Source of the DNA: Ga0077548 sp035440445 | GTDB taxonomy: Bacteria; Pseudomonadota; Alphaproteobacteria; Rhizobiales; Xanthobacteraceae | NCBI GenBank assembly: GCA_035440445.1 | Contig: DAORMJ010000019.1 | Coordinates: forward strand, 1-64,000 | DNA: 64,000 nucleotides | Direction of reading: 5' to 3' | In this document: positions 24,946-31,704 of the stretch, piece by piece | Layout: each line of letters opens with the position of its first letter | Numbering within the stretch: the first letter of the stretch is position 1 | The notes under the pieces: generated by a model | Databases searched by the model: none | Told to the model about the DNA's origin: nothing | What the model saw: the letters and a program-made list of their open reading frames with translations, nothing else | Position numbers and translations under genes: made by a program

Positions 24946-26598
24946 TTACGCAGGCACTTTGAAACTGCGTTCGATCAGCCGCTCAACGCGCGGGCCCGCC
25001 ATCGGGTTCCCGTAATTACGGATCGGTAATCCTCCGAGCCGGGCCTCCGCAAAAGCCTCGGCAATCTCCGGGGTTGCGCTCTGCGCAAGCGAGGCGGTCG
25101 CTGCAAGCCGGGCAAGAAGTTCGGCGGTCTGCCGCGCCATCTGCTCCCGCTCGGGGCTGACTAGTCCCGCCTTCACGGTTTCCAGCGCCCGCGATGCATT
25201 GGGAAGATCGCGCGTCGATTTCGCAATGGATGCGAGCACCCGCTGCATCGCCTCGCCTTCGCGTGCGGCACCCCGCAGGAGGTCGAGCGCCATGACATTG
25301 CCCGATCCTTCCCAGATCGCGTTGAGCGGGCTCTCGCGATAGAAGCGTGCGAGCGGCGCTTCCTCGACGTAACCATTACCGCCGAGACATTCCATCGCCT
25401 CATAGACGAATCCCGGCGTCGCCTTGCAGACCCAGAGCTTCGCCGCCGGTGTCACGATCCGCGCGAACGCGGCCTCGTCGGGATCGCTTTCGGATTTATC
25501 GAACGCCGAAGCAAGACGAAGTGCCAGCGCGAGCGCTCCTTCCTTCTCCAGCGCGAGATCGGCAAGCACCATGCGCATTAAGGGCTGGTCGATCAGCTTG
25601 CGCTGGAACACCGTGCGATGGCGCGTGTGATGCACGGCGTAACGCAGCGCGCCCTGCATGATGCCAAGCGATCCGGTGACGCAATCGAGCCGCGTCAGTT
25701 GCACCATGCCGATGATGGTTTTGACGCCCTCGCCCTCCGGCCCGCAACGCTGCGCATAAGCGCCTTCGAACTCGACTTCGCTCGACGCATTCGAGCGGTT
25801 GCCGAGCTTTTCCTTGAGCCGCATGAGCCTGAGTGCATTCGGCGTGCCGTCCGGCCTGTGGCGCGGCACGAGAAAACAGGTGAGCCCACCTTTCGCCTGC
25901 GCCAGCACGAGGAAGGCGTCGCACATGGGCGCTGAGAAGAACCACTTGTGCCCGACGATGCGATAGGCGTCTCCATCCGGGATCGCCTGTGTCGTGTTCT
26001 GGCGCACGTCGGTGCCGCCCTGCTTCTCCGTCATGCCCATGCCGAAGGTCACGCCCTTCTTCTGCGCAGACGGCAGGAAACGCGGATCGTATTCGCGCGA
26101 GCGGATGCGGGGCAGCCATTCGCGCATCAGCGATGGCTCGGCGACGAGCGCGCCGGTCGCGGCATGCGTCATCGTGATTGGACAAAGGTGTCCCTGCTCG
26201 ACCTGGCTTGCGAGATAGTGCCGCGCCGAGCGCGCGACATGTTCGCCGGCTACGAGCGTACCGTCTTCCGCCCATACCGAGGCATGCACGCCGGCCTTGA
26301 TGCTCTCCGCCATGAAGCGGTGATAGGCGGGATGGAATTCCACCACATCCGCGCGCCGCCCCTGCCGGTCGTGCGTGCGCAACTTCGGCGCGTATTCGTT
26401 GGCAAGCCTCGCGAATTCCGCCATCTCGGCGGTCCCGATGAGATTGCCGAAATCCTTGAGCGACGCGGCGGATTTTCCCGCGCCGAAAGCCGCGACGGCA
26501 TCGGTCAGCGCCCCGTCGGTGGAGAACAGATCCACGTCTCCCGGTGGCGGCGACTGGTTGAAAACCTCGTGGGTTGCAAAAGGTGACGTTACGGTCAT
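24946..26598 (-). CDS. Acyl-CoA dehydrogenase family protein, AidB type
   Basis: It encodes 550 residues from ATG 26598 (GTG 26607 also possible). The AidB layout is visible: a long N-terminal region with FHPAYHRFMAESIKAGVHAS, the GMGMTEKQGGTDVRQNTT flavin/substrate segment, AYRIVGHKWFFSAPMCDAF, MECLGGNGYVEEAPLARFYRESPLNAIWEGSGNVMALDLLR (split here only for description: MECLGGNGYVEE and IWEGSGNVMALDLLR), and a C-terminal helical extension. AidB binds FAD and DNA and is part of the adaptive alkylation response in E. coli, though related enzymes oxidise acyl-CoAs. It is divergent from pyrB. Confidence 0.9.
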   Translation of the reverse strand: MTVTSPFATHEVFNQSPPPGDVDLFSTDGALTDAVAAFGAGKSAASLKDFGNLIGTAEMAEFARLANEYAPKLRTHDRQGRRADVVEFHPAYHRFMAESIKAGVHASVWAEDGTLVAGEHVARSARHYLASQVEQGHLCPITMTHAATGALVAEPSLMREWLPRIRSREYDPRFLPSAQKKGVTFGMGMTEKQGGTDVRQNTTQAIPDGDAYRIVGHKWFFSAPMCDAFLVLAQAKGGLTCFLVPRHRPDGTPNALRLMRLKEKLGNRSNASSEVEFEGAYAQRCGPEGEGVKTIIGMVQLTRLDCVTGSLGIMQGALRYAVHHTRHRTVFQRKLIDQPLMRMVLADLALEKEGALALALRLASAFDKSESDPDEAAFARIVTPAAKLWVCKATPGFVYEAMECLGGNGYVEEAPLARFYRESPLNAIWEGSGNVMALDLLRGAAREGEAMQRVLASIAKSTRDLPNASRALETVKAGLVSPEREQMARQTAELLARLAATASLAQSATPEIAEAFAEARLGGLPIRNYGNPMAGPRVERLIERSFKVPA

Positions 26599-26685
26599 GG
26601 CGCTCACTTCAATAGTGGACCATTAATCTAACATGGCATTCGCCGCTTGCGATGCGGGACCGATGGGTCTATGCGCTTGCCTTTA

Positions 26686-27639
26686 ATGACAACTCGCAGC
26701 CCTTCCAATTTCGCGCTCGCGCAACGCCATTTGCTGGGCATCGAAGGGCTTTCCGCTTCCGATATCACCGGCCTCCTCGATCTCGCCGAGGAATTCGTCG
26801 ATCTGAACCGCCAGATCCAGAAAAAGCGCTCAACGCTCGAAGGCCGCACGCAGATCAACCTCTTTTTCGAGGCCTCCACCCGCACGCAAAGCTCCTTCGA
26901 ACTCGCGGGCAAGCGCCTCGGCGCCGACGTCATGAACATGTCGATCGCCTCGTCCTCCATCCGCAAGGGCGAGACGCTGCTCGACACCGCGCTGACGCTG
27001 AACGCCATGCACCCGGACATGATCGTGGTGCGCCACGCAGCCTCCGGCGCGGTCGAACTCTTGTCGCAGAAAGTGGAATGCTCGGTCATCAACGCCGGCG
27101 ACGGCGCGCACGAGCACCCGACGCAGGCGCTCCTCGACGCGCTCACCATCCGCCGCAACAAGAAGCGGCTCGAAGGACTGACCGTCGCGATCTGCGGCGA
27201 CATCGCACATTCGCGCGTCGCGCGCTCGAACATCCTTCTCCTGAATACGATGGGCGCGCGCGTGCGCGTGGTCGCGCCCTCCACGCTCCTGCCGTCGGGA
27301 ATTGAGCGCATGGGCGTCGAAGTGCATCGCGACATGCGCGACGGCCTGCGCGACGCCGATATCGTGATGATGCTGCGGCTCCAGCGCGAACGCATGGCGG
27401 GATCGTTGATCCCGTCATCGCGCGAATACTTTCACTATTACGGGCTCGATCCGGCGAAACTGAAATTCGCGAAGCCCGACGCGCTGGTCATGCACCCCGG
27501 CCCGATGAACCGCGGCGTCGAAATCGAAAGCTCGGTCGCCGATGGCGCGCAATCGCTGATCCGCGAACAGGTCGAAATGGGCGTCGCCGTGCGCATGGCG
27601 GTGCTGGAAGCCCTCGCGCGGAATTTGCCGAACGCATGA
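26686..27639 (+). CDS. pyrB: Aspartate carbamoyltransferase catalytic subunit
   Basis: It encodes 317 residues from ATG 26686; ATG 26671 and GTG/ATG further up are possible, and none has a good ribosome site. Carbamoyl-phosphate loop FFEASTRTQSSFELAGKRLG, GDGAHEHPTQALLD, ICGDIAHSRVARSN and the C-terminal HPGPMNRGVE are intact. It forms carbamoyl-aspartate in pyrimidine synthesis. It overlaps the dihydroorotase-like gene by 4 bases (ATGA), giving a pyrBC pair as in other Hyphomicrobiales. It is divergent from the AidB-like gene with a short shared promoter region. Confidence 0.96.
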   Translation: MTTRSPSNFALAQRHLLGIEGLSASDITGLLDLAEEFVDLNRQIQKKRSTLEGRTQINLFFEASTRTQSSFELAGKRLGADVMNMSIASSSIRKGETLLDTALTLNAMHPDMIVVRHAASGAVELLSQKVECSVINAGDGAHEHPTQALLDALTIRRNKKRLEGLTVAICGDIAHSRVARSNILLLNTMGARVRVVAPSTLLPSGIERMGVEVHRDMRDGLRDADIVMMLRLQRERMAGSLIPSSREYFHYYGLDPAKLKFAKPDALVMHPGPMNRGVEIESSVADGAQSLIREQVEMGVAVRMAVLEALARNLPNA

Positions 27640-28943
27640 TCGCCCGCAACGAAAACCGCCCGCTCCTGCTCGCCAACGCCCGCGTGATCGATCCGTCGCG
27701 CGACATGGACCAGCGTGGCGACGTGCTGATCGCGGACGGCATCATTCGCGAAGCGGGCAAGAACATCCGCGCGTCCGGCGCGCCGGAAGGCACCGAGATC
27801 GTCGACGTCAACGGCCAGGTCGTGGCCCCCGGCCTGATCGACATGCGCGCCTTCATTGGCGAGCCGGGTGCGGAGCATCGCGAAACGCTCGCCACCGCAA
27901 GCCATGCCGCGGCCGCAGGCGGCGTCACCACCATCATCTGCCAGCCCGAGACCGATCCGCCGATCGACGACCCGGCAACCGTCGATTTCGTGCTCCGCCG
28001 CGCGCGCGACAACGCCGTCATACACATCCATCCGATGGCGGCGCTGACCAAGGGCCTCGAAGGCGCCGAGATGACCGAGATTGGTCTTCTGAAAGCCGCC
28101 GGTGCCGTCGCCTTCACGGACGGCGCGAAGAGCGTGATGAACGCCAACATTTTCCGCCGCGCGCTGACCTATGCGCGCGATTTCGACGCGCTGATCGTCC
28201 ACCACACCGAAGACCAGAATCTCACCGGCGCGGGCGTGATGAATGCGGGCGAATTCGCCTCGCGCCTCGGTCTTTCCGGCGTGCCGAAGGCCGCCGAGAC
28301 GATCATGCTGGAGCGCGATATCCGCCTCGTCGAACTGACCGGCGGCCGCTACCACGCCGCCTCAATCACCTGCATGGACTCGCTCGATGTTCTGCGCCGC
28401 GCGAAAGACCGCGGCCTGAACGTGACCGCATCCGCTTCCATCAACCATCTTGCGCTGAACGAGAACGACATCGGCTCCTATCGCACCTTCCTGAAGCTGC
28501 GGCCGCCGCTTCGTCTGGAACAGGATCGCGCGGCACTCGCCGCCGCGGTTGCGGAAGGACTGGTCGACGTCATCATGTCCGACCACGATCCGCAGGACGT
28601 CGAAGTGAAACGCCTGCCCTTCGCAGAAGCCGCCTTCGGCGCGATCGGTCTCGAAACCATGCTGCCAGTCGGTCTTCGCCTCGTGCATGACGGCTCGCTC
28701 ACGCTGCTCGCGATGTTGCGCGCAATGTCGGCGCGGCCCGCGGAACTGCTCGAGCTTCCGGGCGGAACGCTACGCGCGGGCGCTCCGGCCGATCTCGTCG
28801 TATTCGACCCGGACGTGCCCTGGGTGCTGGATCGCGAGACGCTGAAGTCCCGCTGCACCAACACCGCCTTCGACGAAGCCCGCCTCACCGGCCGCGCGAC
28901 GCGCACCATCGTTGCGGGGCGCACCGTGTACGAATACGTTTGA
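27636..28943 (+). CDS. pyrC: Dihydroorotase homologue lacking the HxH metal motif (PyrC'/PyrX-like)
   Basis: It encodes 435 residues with the amidohydrolase fold: NARVIDPSRDMDQRGDVLIA, AAGGVTTIICQPET, NVTASASINHL and the C-terminal GTLRAGAPADLVVFDPD. The segment that in active class I enzymes reads DxHxHxREPG is DMRAFIGEPG here (about residues 69-78), so both metal-binding histidines are missing; VHHTED and SDHDPQD remain. In Pseudomonas a similar inactive homologue encoded next to ATCase (PyrC'/PyrX) is needed structurally for ATCase assembly. I infer the same here, with the active dihydroorotase elsewhere in the genome. Confidence 0.88.
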   Translation: MIARNENRPLLLANARVIDPSRDMDQRGDVLIADGIIREAGKNIRASGAPEGTEIVDVNGQVVAPGLIDMRAFIGEPGAEHRETLATASHAAAAGGVTTIICQPETDPPIDDPATVDFVLRRARDNAVIHIHPMAALTKGLEGAEMTEIGLLKAAGAVAFTDGAKSVMNANIFRRALTYARDFDALIVHHTEDQNLTGAGVMNAGEFASRLGLSGVPKAAETIMLERDIRLVELTGGRYHAASITCMDSLDVLRRAKDRGLNVTASASINHLALNENDIGSYRTFLKLRPPLRLEQDRAALAAAVAEGLVDVIMSDHDPQDVEVKRLPFAEAAFGAIGLETMLPVGLRLVHDGSLTLLAMLRAMSARPAELLELPGGTLRAGAPADLVVFDPDVPWVLDRETLKSRCTNTAFDEARLTGRATRTIVAGRTVYEYV

Positions 28944-28964
28944 GTTTAGCGTTATGCGCTCTTA

Positions 28965-29022
28965 CCCTCTCCCCTTGTGGGAGAGGGTGATCGCGAGTGC
29001 AACGAGCGATCGGGTGAGGGGT
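28965..29022 (+). repeat. Palindromic repeat, left copy of inverted pair
   Basis: The outer 25 bases (28965-28989) form a hairpin CCCTCTCCC/GGGAGAGGG with loop CTTGT. A second palindrome follows (GATCGC...GCGATC) and the element ends GGGTGAGGGGT (29012-29022). The same outer and inner blocks recur in opposite orientation at 29388-29446, but the middle hairpin has a different sequence that is still self-complementary. Confidence 0.85.
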
Positions 29023-29459
29023 TGTCGAAAAAGACGTCGCATCATCGCTCATATTCTAACGCCTTGCGCCGCAATGCGCGGCGCCAGCGAATTGAAACCA
29101 CCCGCGCAGAACAAGTCATGTGGCTACTTCTTCGCGGGAGACGATTTCAGAACTTCAAATTTCGCCGCCAAGTCCCCTTCCAGAATTACATTCTCGATTT
29201 CGTTTGCTTTGAACGCCGTCTTGTCGTCGAAATCGATGGCGGACAGCACTCGGAGTCCAAAACCGATGTGGCACGAGACAGCCTTCTGGCAAGCGAGGGG
29301 TTTGCGGTAGCAAGGTATTGGAACAACGAAGTATTGCAGAACGAGGATGGCGTGCAGACCGATTTGCTAAAACGCCTTCAGGACTTGACCCCTCACCCGC
29401 CTCGCCGCTATCGCGGCTCGGCACCCTCTCCCACAAGGGGAGAGGGTTCAACAGGCTGA
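28977..29459 (+). CDS. DUF559 (Vsr-like endonuclease fold) protein within inverted repeats
   Basis: The frame of up to 160 codons runs from GTG 28977, inside the left palindrome, to the stop at 29459, after the right one; the true start is uncertain (TTG 29022 is another candidate). The core shows the DUF559 pattern: TTRAEQVMWLLLRGRRFQNF, KFRRQVPFQNYILDFVC, RLVVEIDGGQHSE and VARYWNNEVLQN, with the D/E-D-Q/H arrangement of PD-(D/E)XK-like nucleases. The C-terminal residues RYRGSAPSPTRGEG are translated repeat DNA. It sits between pyrC and plsY and interrupts an otherwise housekeeping run. Enzymatic activity of this family is unproven. Confidence 0.75.
   Translation: MGEGDRECNERSGEGLSKKTSHHRSYSNALRRNARRQRIETTRAEQVMWLLLRGRRFQNFKFRRQVPFQNYILDFVCFERRLVVEIDGGQHSESKTDVARDSLLASEGFAVARYWNNEVLQNEDGVQTDLLKRLQDLTPHPPRRYRGSAPSPTRGEGSTG
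29388..29446 (-). repeat. Palindromic repeat, right copy of inverted pair
   Basis: This is the reverse complement of the left element in its outer 25 bases (29422-29446) and inner 11 bases (29388-29398). The middle hairpin is CCGC-GATA-GCGG type instead of GATCGC/GCGATC. The element ends 20 bases before the plsY start. Confidence 0.85.
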
Positions 29460-29466
29460 TATTTTC

Positions 29467-30090
29467 ATGTCCAGCACCACCGTCCTGATCGTCGATTTCC
29501 TGCTCGGCTATGTGCTGGGCTCGATCCCGTTTGGCTTGCTCCTGACGAAATACGCAGGGCTCGGTGACGTGCGGAGCATCGGCTCCGGCAATATCGGCGC
29601 GACCAACGTGCTGCGGACTGGCAACAAGGGATTGGCCGCGGCGACGCTGCTTTGCGACATGCTCAAAGGCACCGTCGCGGTGCTGCTCGCGTCGCGGTTC
29701 GTCAGTCAGGACTGGCCCCTGACCACCGGCACTGGCCCGGTTGTCGCCGGCATCGGCGCGATCATCGGACATATGTATCCGGTCTGGCTCCGCTTCAAAG
29801 GCGGCAAAGGCGTCGCGACCTTTCTCGGCGTGCTGCTCGGCATTGCGTGGAAAGCGGCGATCGGCGCGGCACTGGTGTGGCTCGCGGTTGCCTTCGCGTC
29901 TCGCTACTCCTCACTCGCGGCACTCATCGCTACCGCGGCAAGCCCGGTCATTCTTTATTTCCTTGGCTATCCGCCGGTCGCGACCCTCTTCCTCGCGCTC
30001 GCCGTGCTGGTGTGGTGGAAGCACAGTGAAAACATTTCGCGGCTGCTGTCTGGCCGGGAGTCGAAAATCGGTTCGAAAAAGAAGAACTGA
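29467..30090 (+). CDS. plsY: Acyl-phosphate:glycerol-3-phosphate acyltransferase
   Basis: It encodes 207 residues with five membrane helices. PlsY motifs are all present: GSIPFG, SIGSGNIGATNVLR (motif 1), FKGGKGVATFLG (motif 2) and the third loop NISRLLSGRESKIG. It makes lysophosphatidic acid from glycerol-3-phosphate and acyl-phosphate at the inner membrane. The palindromic element ends 20 bases upstream, so its ribosome site and leader are partly set by the insertion. dprA follows after 77 bases. Confidence 0.95.
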   Translation: MSSTTVLIVDFLLGYVLGSIPFGLLLTKYAGLGDVRSIGSGNIGATNVLRTGNKGLAAATLLCDMLKGTVAVLLASRFVSQDWPLTTGTGPVVAGIGAIIGHMYPVWLRFKGGKGVATFLGVLLGIAWKAAIGAALVWLAVAFASRYSSLAALIATAASPVILYFLGYPPVATLFLALAVLVWWKHSENISRLLSGRESKIGSKKKN

Positions 30091-30167
30091 ATTCCCCCGC
30101 GTTCATGTGAACGCGCACGCGGGCGCGCTGTTGTCATCTTTTACGAAATCGCGGATCGTGGCCCGCC

Positions 30168-31283
30168 ATGGCCAGCGTCGACGCTTTCCGTCTCACGGAT
30201 GACCAGCGGATCGACTGGCTTCGCCTGATCCGCGCCGACAACGTCGGCCCGCGCACCTTCCGCTCGCTCGTCAATCAGTTCGGCGGCGCTGGTCCCGCGA
30301 TCCGCCTCCTCCCCGAACTCGCGCGCCGGGGCGGACGATCCATACTCAATATCCCGAGCCGCGAGGACGCGATCCGAGAAATCGAGGACGCCGCCCGCAT
30401 GGGGGTGCGTTATGTGGCGCTGGGCGAAAGCGCATACCCCGCCCTACTCCGCGAGATCGACGACCCGCCGCCGCTCCTTGCCATCCGCGGCAGCGAGGAA
30501 GTCTTCACGCGCCCGGCCGTCGCGCTGGTCGGCGCAAGAAACGCGTCGATCGCCGGCATGCGTTTCGCGGGCCAGCTCGCACGTGAATTTGGCGAGGCCG
30601 GTTTTGTCGTGGTCTCAGGCCTTGCGCGCGGCATCGATTCCGCGTCCCACCGGGCTTCGCTGGAAGGCGGCACGATCGCAGTACTCGCGGGAGGTCACGC
30701 CAGACCCTATCCATCCGAGAACGAAGGTTTGCTCGAAGCGCTGCTCGCGCAAGGTGCGGCGGTGAGCGAGATGCCGCATCGCTGGGAGCCGCGCGCCCGG
30801 GATTTTCCGCGGCGCAATCGTCTGATTTCCGGACTGGCAGCCGGCATCGTTGTCGTTGAAGCGGCCGAACGGTCCGGCTCGCTGATTACCGCCCGCCTCG
30901 CCGCCGAACAGGGCCGCGAAGTCTTCGCCGTTCCCGGATCGCCGGCCGATCCGCGCGCAGGCGGCACCAATCGCCTGATCCGGGATGGCGCAACCCTCGT
31001 CATGTCGGCGGAGGACGTCATCCAGAACCTCAAGCCGATGCTCGGCCTCGCCGCACCGCCGGTCATGCGCGAAGCGGAAATTCCACGTCTGGCGCTACCC
31101 GGCTCGGGATCGGACGAACTGCGCGAGCGAATTGCTGCGCTGATCGGAGCAGCCCCCGTCCTGCTCGACGAACTCGTCCGCAGCGCCGGCGCGAGGCCGG
31201 GCGACATTCAGATTGCCTTGCTGGAGCTGGAACTCGCCGGAAGGCTCGAACGCCACGGCGGCGGGTTCGTGTCTCTGGTCTGA
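30168..31283 (+). CDS. dprA: DNA-processing protein DprA (Smf)
   Basis: It encodes 371 residues. The N-terminal helical (SAM-like) region starts RIDWLRLIRADNVGPRTFR; the Rossmann core has ALVGARNASIAGMRFAGQLA, VVSGLARGIDSASHRASLEG, TIAVLAGG, FPRRNRLISGLAAGIVVVEA and GREVFAVPGSP. A C-terminal winged-helix (residues about 310-371) closes the protein. DprA loads RecA onto incoming single-stranded DNA during transformation. Presence alone does not prove competence. Normal length, no frameshift. Confidence 0.95.
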   Translation: MASVDAFRLTDDQRIDWLRLIRADNVGPRTFRSLVNQFGGAGPAIRLLPELARRGGRSILNIPSREDAIREIEDAARMGVRYVALGESAYPALLREIDDPPPLLAIRGSEEVFTRPAVALVGARNASIAGMRFAGQLAREFGEAGFVVVSGLARGIDSASHRASLEGGTIAVLAGGHARPYPSENEGLLEALLAQGAAVSEMPHRWEPRARDFPRRNRLISGLAAGIVVVEAAERSGSLITARLAAEQGREVFAVPGSPADPRAGGTNRLIRDGATLVMSAEDVIQNLKPMLGLAAPPVMREAEIPRLALPGSGSDELRERIAALIGAAPVLLDELVRSAGARPGDIQIALLELELAGRLERHGGGFVSLV

Positions 31284-31298
31284 CGGCACGGCCCGTAT

Positions 31299-31499
31299 TC
31301 AGGCGATTCGCTTGCCTTCACCTCGGCTCCGCACCGGCGAATGCTGCGCGGCCTCGATCCGCGCCATGTCCAGAATATAGGCAAGGTCGGGCATCTTGTT
31401 TGCGCGGGCCATCCGCGCCATTTCTGCTGAGAGAACAGCGATATACGCCGCTACCTCTTCCGGCCTGGCCTTGGCATCCTCTCCGCCTTCTTCGGTCAT
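31299..31499 (-). CDS. Small conserved hypothetical protein
   Basis: It encodes 66 residues from ATG 31499 (a TTG at 31514 is possible). It is helical and charged: EEVAAYIAVLSAEMARMARA, NKMPDLAYILDMARIEAAQH. The pattern LAYILDMA(R/H)xEA recurs in small alphaproteobacterial proteins I have seen near dprA/topA, but no function is known to me. It is on the opposite strand to dprA and topA. Confidence 0.6.
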   Translation of the reverse strand: MTEEGGEDAKARPEEVAAYIAVLSAEMARMARANKMPDLAYILDMARIEAAQHSPVRSRGEGKRIA

Positions 31500-31704
31500 T
31501 TGTTCCGCCCGCAAAGACCAGAATCGACCCTAGCTTAAAAGTTGTATTTTAGAAAGATACTATCATTACGTGTAATGATTGGTTGCCTTATTCGTTCCGC
31601 TTTCGGCGCGCGATTTGACTAAGCCGCCTGATCTCACCATGTTCCCGCCGCCGCGGCAGGCCGCGGACCAACCCTTTCTGTTCGCAATAACCCTCGGACG
31701 CTGA

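Noticed and set aside
28965..29446. Insertion sequence with transposase
   Set aside because: The ends are inverted and palindromic, but the protein inside is DUF559, not a DDE or tyrosine transposase, and no target duplication was confirmed.
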